Source: Whitmania pigra (taxonomy: Eukaryota; Annelida; Clitellata; Hirudinida; Haemopidae). From it: a DNA stretch of 64,000 nucleotides. A model generated the notes under the pieces. The model was not told the origin of the DNA, searched no databases, and was given only the letters and a program-made list of their open reading frames with translations. The stretch lies in the NCBI GenBank assembly GCA_021613335.1, contig JAJTWR010000248.1:1-64000 (forward strand), written 5' to 3'. How positions within the stretch are numbered: position 1 is the first letter of the stretch; every line of letters begins with the position of its first letter. Made by a program: the position numbers and the translations under genes. This document shows, in pieces, positions 22,138 to 37,037 of this stretch.

Positions 22138-23945
22138 CAAATTTGAAATGAGGTTGTTTTCCGAGGTAATGCGAATAATTTGAGCGTTAATAACCTGCAA
22201 AATAAGTGTCTGATGGCAAAGGCCTTGGAAATTTAAATAACAGAAATGAAATATTTTTAAAATGAGACCTTTGTCGAAACATTTAGTTAAGTCTAAGTTA
22301 CGGTTTTATGCATTTGAAATGAGTCTGTTTATGTAGTACGTAAAATTAGTGCGTGAAATTTGAACGTTAATAACCTGAAAAATAAGTGTCTGATGGCAAA
22401 AGACTTGGGAATTTAAAAAACAAAAATTAAATATCTTTAAAATGAGACCTTTGTCGAAAAATTTAGTTAAGTCTAAGTTACGGTTTTATGCATTTGAAAT
22501 GAAGCTGTTTTCCGAAGCAGTTCGTAAAATTAGTGCGTAAACTTTGAGATTTAATAAACCTGAAAAATAAGTGTCTGATGGCAAAGGCCTCTCCAACTTG
22601 ATAAAGATAGCTTTAATCTCTTTAAAATGAGACCTTTGTCGAAATATTTAGTTAAGTCTGAGTTACGGTTTATTGCATTTGAAATGAGGCTGTGTTCCGA
22701 GGCAGTTCGTAAAATTAGTGCGTAAACTTTGAGCGTTAATAAACCTGAAAAATAAGTGTCTGATGGCAAAGGCCTCTCCAACTTGATAAAGATAGCTTTA
22801 ATCTCTTTAGAATGAGACCTTTGTCGAAATATTTAGTTAAGTCTAAGTTACGGTTTATTGCATTTGAAATGAGGCTGTGTTCCGAGGCAGTTCGTAAAAT
22901 TAGTGCGTAAACTTTGAGATTTAATAAACCTGAAAAATAAGTGTCTGATGGCAAAGGCCTCTCCAACTTGATAAAGATAGGTTAAATCTCTTTAAAATGA
23001 GATCTTTGTCGAAATATTTAGTTAAGTTTAAGTTACGGTTTATTGCATTTGAAATGAGGCTGTGTTCCGAGGCAGTTCGTAAAATTAGTGCGTAAACTTT
23101 GAGATTTAATAAACCTGAAAAATAAGTGTCTGATGGCAAAGGCCTCTCCAACTTGATAAAGATAGGTTAAATCTCTTTAAAATGAGATCTTTGTCGAAAT
23201 ATTTAGTTAAGTTTAAGTTACGGTTTATTGCATTTGAAATGAGGCTGTTTTCCGAGGTAGTGAGTACAATTTGAGCCTTAATAACCTGAAAAATAAGTGT
23301 CTGATGGCAAAGTCTTTGGAAATTAAAAAAAATGAGATTAAATATCTTTAAAATGAGACCTTTGTCGAAACATTTGGTTAAGTCTAAGTTACGGTTTTAT
23401 GCATTTGAAACGAGTCTGTTTTCCCATATAATGCGTAAAGTTTGAGCTTCAATAACTTGAAAAATAAGTGTCTGACGGCAAAGTGGTTAGAAATATGAGA
23501 AAGATAGATGCTATTTCTTCAAAATGAGAATTTACTCAAAAAATATAGTTTAGTCTAAGTGACAGTTTTTTGCAGTTGAATTAAGGCTATTTTTAAGTCT
23601 TAATTTAGTGCGTTATGTTAGATCGTGAATATCTTGAAAAATATAGGTTTTTACGCAAAGAGCTTGCTAATGTGATAAAGTTGGAATATATCTCTTTAGA
23701 ATGAGATCTTATTCGAAAAACTTTGTTAAGTGCAAGCGACGGTTAATTGCTCTTGAATTAAAGGCTGTTTTTCTAGGCTGATTTTAGTGCGTGATGTTTG
23801 AGCATAAACATCTTGAAAATTATAGGTTTTTACGCAAAGAGCTTGCTAATGTGATAAAGTTGGAATATATCTCTTTAGAATGAGATCTTAGTCGACAAAT
23901 TTAGTTAGGTGCAAGCGACGGTTAATTGCTCTTGAATTAAGCTGT
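22138..23945. repeat. Satellite array, ~170-185-bp unit, about 10 copies
   Basis: A motif like GCATTTGAAATGAGGCTGT recurs near 22139, 22309, 22490, 22674, 22859, 23044, 23229, 23400, 23571, 23750 and 23926. The central units (22490-23230) are 185 bp and nearly identical; the outer ones diverge and shorten. Repeated ~76-codon minus-strand frames are a by-product of the period. Confidence 0.95.
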
Positions 23946-25183
23946 TTTAGTGTCTGATAGCGTTTTGAACGTCCGATAGCTTCACGGGAGTAATTTTCTC
24001 ACCGCTCTGATGTAGCCATGTAGAAACCAGGTCAATTCTTGGCTTGACTATGATCCAAGAGAACAGCGAAAACACAAAAACACGTGGTAATAACGACAAC
24101 AACGCCGAGAAAATTATCCTGAAAACCATTGTGGAGACCATCAAACTTTGCGTTTCTTCGATATGCCATTAAAGAGAGCACACCAGATTCCAACAGGATA
24201 AATTTGTAACAGCATTGCCAGACAAGATGGATAAAGCAAAGTGATGCATTTGTAGTTTTTGTAGAACTTTATAATGCTGTGAAACAAGCTCTAAAAACAA
24301 TTTCAATTTCCTGTAATGGCAAGACTGGATCAGGTGCAACTGAGCTTTTGGCAGCTGTGAGCAAATTTTCATTTCTTGCGGCCCCGATGAATGCCGAGTT
24401 TGGCTTCATTATACCAAGTCGTTAAGTGCGATGCTGCAAAAGTCAGGATTAAATAATAAACATTTTGCAATGCATGAAGTTAAAACAACTCATGCCACGT
24501 TGAATAATTTTTGAGCCAATGTTGATAAAAGGTTTAATGAAGTTTATGGCAACATTATAAAACTAGAAAAGATATCTGGCGATGACCCATCTGTCCCTAG
24601 ATCATGTGGTAGGCAAACCATTAGGCAAAACAACATATTAAACAGTGATTCCGTTGCTTTTTATCGACAATCCGTTTTCATACCATTTCTTGATAATTCA
24701 AGGACTTGAAGAGCGCTTTAATCCAAGACACAGAGATATTTCATTGGCCTCTAAGTTGGTGCCATCCTTCATGCTAAATAATCCTGAAGCATTGTCCGGT
24801 TATCAGCTAAGGATGGTTGCAGACGCTTTTCCAGACTTGCCATCGAAACGTGGATTACAATCAGAGTATGGGTGATGATGGGTAAAGTGCCATGAAGATA
24901 AAGATGTCGGACTGTCAATCTCAAATTTTGTAGATTCTCTACATTGGTCAGACAATGATTTATACCCAAATGTTAGAATGATTTTCTTCATTTCGGCTAT
25001 CCGACCGTCCACACTGCTAGCAATGAAATAAGTTTTTTGACTCTGAACAGGTTAACTCAGTGGCGCAACTAGGGGGGGGCAGGGGGGGGCGCAAGCCCCC
25101 CCCAGGCCTAATAGGAGAGACCCTGCAATTTTTCCAAATCTGATGAGTTTTTTTTTGGTGGGGGGGGGGTAAGGGGATTTAAC

Positions 25184-25430
25184 CTGTTTGAAACTTTGAG
25201 ACAGAAGATAGTCAAACTTATCAATAAATTATTAAAGATACAAAATAAGACTGTAGACACAAGATAGTCAAACTCATAATAATAATAATCTGTTGTATTT
25301 TTAATTCTTTATTAATTATAATTGGTAGTTTTGATTTAAACAGTTTCAAAAATTTTTCGACTGCGTCGGGCTTTCGTCCCTTTTCTAAACTTGAGCCCCC
25401 CCCCCCCCCCCAGGATTTTTCGCTGGTTAT
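25184..25430 (+). repeat. Internal duplicate of the hAT-B 3' subterminal region
   Basis: Bases ~25184-25430 match ~26063-26280 (shared stretches TTGAAACTTTGARACAGAAG and TTTTTCGACTGCGTCGGGC). The inner copy ends CGCTGGTT and then diverges, so it lacks the terminal repeat. Confidence 0.8.
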
Positions 25431-25466
25431 CTGATGATCAGATAATGTCGTTTTGACAACCCTGCC

Positions 25467-25889
25467 TTGGCTGCTCTTGATGCTTTGCAGAATGGCACAA
25501 TGACTCCCGAACTTTCGGAATTCTGCAACATTCATGGAAAAGACGCTGAAACTGTGCAAAGACAGCTCCAATTCACATCGACAAGTTTACGTGCTGATCA
25601 GTCTGATCCCAATGCATGTATCGAACTGCAAGATCTTTTCTGTGCCACAAGCATTCAGCCCGAGTTGCATATGCTCGATGTTGCTCTTATTCAGACATTT
25701 ACGTCATCAGATGCAGAAAGGGCATTTTCTAAACTTCGCCTTATTAAAAGTCATCTCGGGACGACTATGTCTGCCTGTCGTTTGCAAAGTTTATTGAGAA
25801 TACCTGTGAACAAAACAACTACTGCACTTCTTCCAGTAAATAAAATGGTGAACAGATTTTCACAGACTGATCGAAAAATTATTTTGTAA
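25467..25889 (+). pseudogene. hAT-B transposase C-terminal fragment
   Basis: An open frame holds the hAT dimerisation domain: FTSSDAERAFSKLRLIKSH, then LGTTMSACRLQSLLRI and a stop at 25887-25889. Nothing of the catalytic domain is left upstream. Confidence 0.75.
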
Positions 25890-26444
25890 CTGCAAACACA
25901 TCAAAATGTAATTTAGACTACAACATTTCAAAATTGTTTTAAACTGTTTAGGATCTTAATTTTATACATAATTTAGATTAGGTGAAATGTTTAGGATATC
26001 AATCATATCATATTACAATTTTAAACATATCATAAACTTTTTTTTTTCAGTTGCTTTAACTGGCTTGAAACTTTGAAACAGAAGATAGTCAAGCTCATTA
26101 ATAAATTATTAAAGATACAAAAAAGACTGCAGACTTATAAATAAAAACTTATAATAATAATCTGTTCTATCTTTAATTCTTTATTAATTAAAATTAGTAG
26201 TATTGATTTGAACAGTTTCAAAAATTTTTCGACTGCGTCGGGCTTTTCTAAACTTGAGCCCCCCCCAGCATTTTTCGCTGGTTGCGCCCCTGGGTTAACT
26301 TATATTCGACCTACGATGGTGATTGACCGACTGAATGGGCTAGCTCTTATGAACATGCACCAAGATATTGAAATTCCAGCAGAGCCAATAGGTGACAATT
26401 TTGGTAGATTAGGTCCACATCGTCTTGTACTTTTATAAATGTTT

Positions 26445-26636
26445 ACTTTAAATAAATTTAAATGTAAAAACATGAAATAACTTTTATAATACAATTTTGT
26501 AATGGATAAAATACAATAATAAGTAACACGGCTGTGAGAAAAACTATAATTTCAGCAAAAGGTTTAAGGGAGACTTTAAGGGGTGTAGGTTCTAGTATTT
26601 GGCCCCCCTGCCAAAGCATTATAGATCCTCCACCGA
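26445..26636. repeat. hAT 3' end, copy 1 (also at 53500-53697)
   Basis: Similar along its length to 53500-53697, both running into GTAGATCC-like terminal sequence (TATAGATCCTCCACCG here). Confidence 0.75.
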
Positions 26637-26767
26637 ATGACATTCGAGAAACATAACAAGAGTAAGGCGAGGTAAGACTCAAAAGATGCATAAGAAGAGT
26701 CAAGGCCAAAGCAAAAGGCCTGAGAGAATGGACACGAAACATCAAGGTGATGAGAGGGTGTGTATTT

Positions 26768-26802
26768 TATTAACGTCCATTCCATAACTAGATGATTAGG
26801 AC
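26768..26802 (-). repeat. LINE/SINE 3' tail motif, copy 1
   Basis: TTTTATTAACGTCCATTCCA... on the plus strand is the reverse complement of the tail CATCTAGTTATGNAANGGACGTTAATAAAA, also seen at the 3' end of the I-type LINE (~50652) and the SINE (~40672). CGTCC and GGACG can pair as a hairpin. Confidence 0.55.
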
Positions 26803-26964
26803 GATCTGACGATGAGAGTCTGGTCATTTAAATATAATTTCGCTAGGTCTTCAAACAAAGGATTCTATTGCTAAACACTAGGTCATTATCCTCGTCCTGC
26901 ATGTCTGGAGAGTGGGACGAAGTTCAATGTCCTACATTCCTTGTCTCGTACTACTCGAGCCGGG

Positions 26965-27335
26965 AGGCGTATTTCCAAACCATCTCAGCACCAGCCATGG
27001 CTGATTAATATTCCTAAGCGCTCATTGTGATTGGTTGAGATCTGAAATAGGTCACAGCGCAGCAATAGTTTTGGAGATATTTTCGTTTAAAGATTAATAA
27101 TTAATATTAATTATAAAAATTGACAACTCAAGTCTTTTCTAAAATTGTTAAATTATTAACCCTAACCTCAGATATTAAAATACACTAAAACGGTGCCGGC
27201 AAATGTAGCCGAATAATACGAGTCTGCTTTGAGCGTATTGCTGCATATATGTGCTCCTGACCTATTTAATATCTCAACCAGTCATGGCTGGTACTAGTTA
27301 GATTTTGGAAATACGCAGCCGGCGTCATGGGGCGA
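26965..27335. mobile_element. MITE family M1, copy 1
   Basis: Left end GCGTATTTCCAAACCATC and right end, reverse complement GCGTATTTCCAAAATCTAAC, are inverted. Both arms contain CCAGCCATGGCTG-like and GGTTGAGAT sequence. A related copy lies at 40275-40662. No ORF. Confidence 0.65.
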
Positions 27336-28560
27336 AGTTTAGCATCCTACATTTTTCGTCTTGCACGCCCAGAGTCGATGACTCAAGTGGATCGAAGTTC
27401 CGTGTCGTACAATATTCAATCCGACTAGACACATCATTAATTCAGTTGAAACCGTAGTTTACAATATGTGATATTATTATCATTAAATTTTTATATTCTA
27501 TTTAAACAGGAATGGAAAAAAACAACCTGATTAAAACTAGCTCCAGCACCGTCAAAGACATCAATTTCTTAGCACGATCGTAAACACACCTAAAACTAAT
27601 AAGGCATCGCCCCCACATAATCTTATTCCTGCAACGATGCTCACTCGCGAGGGCACCACTCAAAGAACCCAAGTATGAATAAGGTCCGAATGTATACTAT
27701 TTACGCCAAAATCTTGTTTTCAATTACTTGGTTAATGAACTCAATACTGTAACATGTAATGCCATAAACACCACCTAGGAGTAGCTTGTTTCAGCAATAA
27801 GGGTTCTGACAACAGCTCATAAGAGGATCCTTCAGAGGAGCTCATGGTCAGCATTATTCCTGAATGACAATCCACCTTTTAACAATTTCAATCACTTAAA
27901 GTTTGCACTGGCAATTGCCCCATCAAACTGTCAAATTGCAAACGACTCTCACAAAGAGGAGAGTCCATTGCTAAATAATAGGAATACCAGATAAAAAAAA
28001 CACTCGATTTCCTGACAATTGTTCAAGTTGAGAGTAATGCCATGAGGGATCATAAATAAATGCACATGTAAGAGAGCTATTGAATCATTGACTATCAGCC
28101 AAAATTGTAGATAGTATTCAATCCAAATGAATAGAATGATGACTTGAAATGGTGAAGATGACGATGGTGCCAACAGTGGTTAGTGGAACATTGGAATTGA
28201 AAACTGGCCCGTGGTATGTAATGATGTAAATGACTACAGAACATCAATGACAAGCAAAAGGGTGTGATCCTGGCTCCCTTCATTTTCACTTGATGAGTTA
28301 AATAGCAATGCCATCCAAATCAGATCAGTTGCTGTTAGACAAGAATATCCTTTAATTAATTATCCAATAACATCAATTAATTTATTATCAAAAACTCCTG
28401 AACTTCAATAATAGAACATTCCCAATAAAAACAAAAATATCCTGAGTACATATATGCATGCGTAAACAGCTTATATGTCATCTAACACTTTCACCACAAT
28501 AATGCCGATGTAATTGTAACTTCATTTATATAGCGCCATATGCATAGCGTCAGAGGCGCT
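27336..28560. other. Intergenic, nothing recognised
   Basis: Short frames only. A stretch near 27345-27380 resembles 26910-26945 (GCGAAGTTNARYRTCCTACAT), so the M1 MITE may sit in a small duplication. Confidence 0.4.
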
Positions 28561-28564
28561 TCTT

Positions 28565-28640
28565 GTAACCATTTATATAGCGCTCTCTCCCAAGGGCGCT
28601 GGCTGGGTTTTGAACACGACACATTACGACTGTTGCCATT
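28565..28640. repeat. Dispersed TATATAGCGC element, copy 1
   Basis: TTATATAGCGCTCTCTCCCAAGGGCGCTG, then a segment with GACACATTACGACTGTTGCC, is related to 62905-62985. Shorter pieces with ATATAGCRC occur at ~28532, 39687 and 41580. Likely a SINE or SINE tail. Confidence 0.5.
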
Positions 28641-28806
28641 ACCGCCGTATGCAGGCACGAACCCATTCGGCTAACGTGCACGCCACACGTGTGACACAAC
28701 TAATGTTAATACATATTACGTATTACACATTACACTTATCTCACAGACTTGATAAGGTCTTCAAAATTGCAAACAGCATGGTTCCACAGGAACATTCTAT
28801 GACACA

Positions 28807-32512
<3,706 letters not shown>

Positions 32513-32529
32513 GCTTTTCTTCTTGAAAC

Positions 32530-34380
32530 TTTTTCAATAATGAAATCATTTGTCGTTTGCAATACGCAATACAATAGCAACTTCTATTATGATTATTAAC
32601 GACAGCTCAGTATTAATCATTTAGCCATATTTTTATCTACCTTATCTTAAACATTAGTAAATAAGATGTCGACAAAGCCATCTCCAGTAAGACTTCACCG
32701 ACATTAGAAAACTTATAAGCAGGAATAATCGCCAGGCAATAACTCCGAGTCAACAAAAACGAACAGACTACCAAGATTTATATGAGTCAAATAAATATTT
32801 AAGCAAAATATCTGATTATAAACAAGAACATTCTGAAAAACTATCCTGGCATTCAAACAACAACTGACAACAAGACTTCGGTTGCTTAATTGCTGTTAAA
32901 CGAAACAAATAATAACATCAGAATCACCTTCAAACGCAGTTGGAACGACCGACCGTTCACTTGGACGGCACATTATAAGCACGAGCCATCCCAAGCATTT
33001 TAATAGGCCTTCTCAATCAGGAGCACAAAAGGCATGCATGTTAATGACTCAGCCTGGCTTCACATGAGTGAGTCGAACTAATCAATCAGCCAATAGGTGG
33101 ATGGTTTTTAAGTGCCTTAGTTTTTAGGGAAATAGTGAATTTAGAGGAGACAAACTTTTTGGACATTATAAGCTCACTTCTTCAAGCATATTTGGGGAGT
33201 CATTAAGAAGTTTATTATCGTTCACTCATTCATTCATTAGTCCATCAAAATACAAGCACACTCACTCATACATTCACATGGGACTGGTATTAGCGTATAA
33301 AGGTCAGATTGTGAAGGTCGTTACCAGGCTAAGCAACTTATCGATGGCAACCTCACAAGAGGTCATGATCCAAAGTCTCGTTATTCTTAATTACATTTCA
33401 AGTGGTCAACAAAACTGCGCATCGATTTTGGTATCAAATAACTAAATATATAATCGATAATCCATTGACGGATGAGGTTATGATAATGATGTGTAGGTGG
33501 ATGTAGAACTACAAACAAACGGATTTATAGACTTGTGCTATAAAATTACTGTTCATCTGATGAAGGCCTAACGTCGCTGCCTCGGTGTAAAAAAGACAAG
33601 CGAAAAGCATGCCTATACTAATTAGGACTCCACTCAAATTGCACTCACCTTGATCCAAACGAACGAATGTTCATCGTGGGTCGCTGGACACGGGGAAGCC
33701 AAGGAAATAAAAGACAATCAATTAATTTCAAACACGATAGTTATTGTTATTATTATCATCATTATTGTTATTGTTATTGCTGTTAGCATTACTACTAATA
33801 ATACAATTATTGAGTTGTCCACATTGTTGACTGTTTCTATCATTAAAGACTTTACTAAGGCAGCAATGTGCATCAACATAGCGTAATTAAGTTTGAGTAA
33901 TATTTTTTGTTTCATAAATATATATACTAGTTATAATTTTATTGTCTTTGCCGTTGATGATTTTGACGTCTCTGGTACAACAGCAAAAGATTTCACAATA
34001 TTGCATAATTTCTGTTCGTTGTGGAGGTCAGTTGTTTCGAGATGACCTGAGCTTCATGTCGAATTAACCGACGTAATCAAAAACGGAATTTTAGAATAAC
34101 TAAAAGCGACACATTAAAATAAATTAAAAAAATGATAACTCATTTAAATGTGTGAGTCACCAGGTTTAAATAAATCTGTATGCATTTCAAACTATGAAGT
34201 TAACTTATGCGCTACATAGAAACTCCTTAGTAACGCGATGTGATTGTTTTGGTATCGGGGAAGAAAACAGCATACGACTTTTTAACGGTGAGCCGACATA
34301 AAAATCAGTTCACAGTTAAACATAATAATCAAGTTATTCGAAATATAAATTATATTTGCCGGTGGTTCTAACATATAAAA
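32530..34380. other. Shared 5' region between GOT1 and the coiled-coil gene
   Basis: About 1.9 kb between two divergently transcribed genes. No long frame. It probably holds both promoters. A possible minus-strand non-coding exon ends at 33649. Confidence 0.45.
33649..33700 (-). other. Possible 5' non-coding exon of GOT1
   Basis: On the minus strand TTTGGATCAAG is followed by a near-perfect donor GTGAGTGC at 33648. An acceptor-like TTTCAAG lies just before the GOT1 start codon, so a leader intron of ~1.1 kb is possible. The exon's own 5' end is not defined. It contains an ATG (MNIRSFGS) that would be out of frame with GOT1. Confidence 0.35.
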
Positions 34381-34411
34381 TGTCTCCTGATTACAGTAGT
34401 CACATTTAGGA

Positions 34412-34586
34412 ATGGAAGCTAACAACGATGTAGAAGTTCTTCAAAACAAAGGTCGATAGCACATAATTCTCTTCGTTACGTACAACCATTTCAATTTTAT
34501 CATTAATTATCATAATATCATAGGATGAATTATTTTTTTTAGGGGTCGACCACTAGAAAATTTTAGAAATTGTATTATGAAACGAG

Positions 34587-34630
<44 letters not shown>

Positions 34631-37002
34631 CATAATAATAATAATAATAATAACAACAATAATAATAATACTGAAATTAATATGTTCTTTAAGTAATAAT
34701 AACGCTGCAATTATTGTTGTCACAGTGCACAAACTGAACAGTATATTGGCCACTTATAAGGACAAATTTGGGAATCTATCAACAGATCCTGAGGTATTGC
34801 AATGCAATTCAACTCATGATTCGTTTGAATAAATTTTAAAGAATTCTTAAGTTAAGAAACCACTAACATTGAATGTTCATTTTTAAATTGTTATTTTAAT
34901 TACATCACATTGACTTCAAAGACAGATGACAATGCTCCAGAAGTGCCATGGTTTGTAGATAGGAGGTGAATAGATTAGCTTTTAAATCCACTTGATGTCA
35001 TTTTCTTCTCTCGTTACATCCCATTCCTCATAAACTAAACTATTGCAAAATATTACTTTACTCGCCAAGTTAATCTTCAATTTTTAGAGAAATCAAAAAT
35101 GTTTTTATTTTACAAAATTTTAAAAATCATTAAATATCTTTAAATATCAGAATGTTGTCACCAATCCTTAAAGATTATGACAACATGATAACAGAACTAC
35201 TGCAGCAAAAAGATGTAGATGGGGTGAGCCCTGTTAATATTGATCATATAATCAGATAATCCCTTTGCTTAACAATATTTAGTTGAACTGTAACTATTAA
35301 TAATGGTTTTGCAGTGTTAAGGTTACTTTAATAGCATTAATAATAATAATCATATAATCAGATAACCCCTTTGCTTAACAATATTTAGTTGAACTGTAAC
35401 TATTCATAATGGTTTTGCAGTGTTAAGGTTATTTTAATAGCATTAATAATAACGAATAATATTACTAAAAGCTCTTAATTATTAATTAATATTAGTATTT
35501 AAAAACAACAAATATTTTAAAATAATGAAATAAATGCTTGTAATTCTCTATCGGGGTGATTTTAATTTGACTCCAATTCATATGATTCCTTACTGATTTT
35601 CTGAATCAGTCTGACATGAGGCAACTGATCACTCTGGTGAAAAATCTGACAGAAGAAAATAAAAGGTGTGCTACTTGATCGACATTTCCTTGACTACATT
35701 ATTTCAGCCTTTAAATTTTCAATTGTACAGGGTTGGGGTGTAACTGACCATTACATTGTTGTAGTGAACAGGTGTTAATAGATTTTCCTCCATGTACTTT
35801 ACCACGTAGTCCATAATGACATTTGTTTTAAAAGCCTGAAGATGAGATTGGCTCGACAGACGACGTATGACACAAACGATGACGACTCCAGTCAGGAATC
35901 ATCTCGCAGGTTCGTGTCGGACACCGCAAGATTGAACATTCAAGATCTGGAGGTCAGACATTAACTGTAAAAATTGGAAATGTCTATCTAGCTAGTCATT
36001 GCCATAATAGGTAGCCAATGTAATAATGTATGATGTATGATTTTGTAAAGTTTTTTCATTTGTCGGTGAATTGCAAAATAACATTTCTATCTTGTTCACT
36101 GGATATCACAGAAATCCAACATGGACTTGGAAGCCAAACTCAAGTCAACAGAAGCAGATCTGGCATCATGCAGATGGCAAATCAAAGAGCTGAGAACCAC
36201 TTTGGATCAGTTGAGAGGAGATGACAAATTCAAGGTTAATTAATGGAATGAATGACCCTAACTGTACTAAAGTCATAACTATTTTTGATATCATTGTAGA
36301 CGTCAACCTCTAGCTTTATTAGTGGAATAACCATTATCAGATAAACAAATATGCATGTCCATAAACAAGCAGTAAATATTAATGTAACATAATCAATTAC
36401 TGCATTATTTATTATTTATTAACATTTATTAGCATAATATCCATCCAGGCACAACTAATGACTATTACACCAAACATGGGAGGAAACCTGCCAAGTGATG
36501 CTTCTACAAATGCTCATATACAACAGCTCAAGCACTTGCTCAGGACCTATGAGGCGAGGTACTCCTCCCCAATCATAAGCTCGCTTTCCTACTCTTTCTC
36601 TCTCTCCCTCTATCATCTTTAAAGAAAACTATTGTTTATGAAAAAATAAATATTAATACTAAAAAATAATACAGTATAATTAGGGTGCCAATGAAATGTA
36701 TGAATTGCATCTTAATTAGTTAAATTTAAAGAAAGACCAGAGATGTTATTTTCTTGAAAAAAAAACATCACCGACAAAATGAAGCCATTTTTAGGCTCAA
36801 TGGAAAGTCCAACCAGATGTCAGCATTGGAGGAGGAGAGAATGGAGGTGCTGAGGCAGATGGAGCAACTGAGGCAAAAAGCCAATGAACTGGAACAAAGG
36901 GATGTGGAAAACCTTCAGCAGATGGTGAAGAACAAAAAGCTGGCAGAAGATGCTTTGATGGAAAGAGACCAGGTTAGGCCCAAGCAGGGAATCATGCATA
37001 AC

Positions 37003-37037
<35 letters not shown>

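Larger units (their letters stand above)
25058..26292 (+). mobile_element. hAT-B inserted into hAT-A, 8-bp target duplication
   Basis: Ends CAGTGGCGCAACTAGGGGGG (left) and, reverse complement, CAGGGGCGCAACCAGCG (right). Flanked by GGTTAACT at 25050..25057 and GGTTAACT at 26293..26300. Removing the 1235-bp element and one duplication copy rejoins the hAT-A dimerisation domain in frame. Interior is rearranged: its 3' subterminal segment occurs twice. Confidence 0.9.
24050..26636 (+). mobile_element. hAT-A relic (ZMYM1-like), interrupted by hAT-B
   Basis: Frame fragments run in transposase order: an N-terminal piece near 24060, LYNAVKQALKTISISCNGK at ~24270, KLEKISGDDPSVPRSCGRQ at ~24565, YRQSVFIPFLDNS, LYPNVRMIFFISA at ~24960, and beyond hAT-B the dimerisation end IDRLNGLALMNMHQDIEIP with stop near 26438. 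The 3' end at ~26636 matches the hAT terminus at 53697 (CAGTGGCGGATCTAC type, reverse complement). The 5' end is not identified. Confidence 0.75.

Noticed and set aside
22138..23945. CRISPR array
   Set aside because: Period ~185 bp with no spacer-repeat structure, in a eukaryotic genome; it is a satellite.
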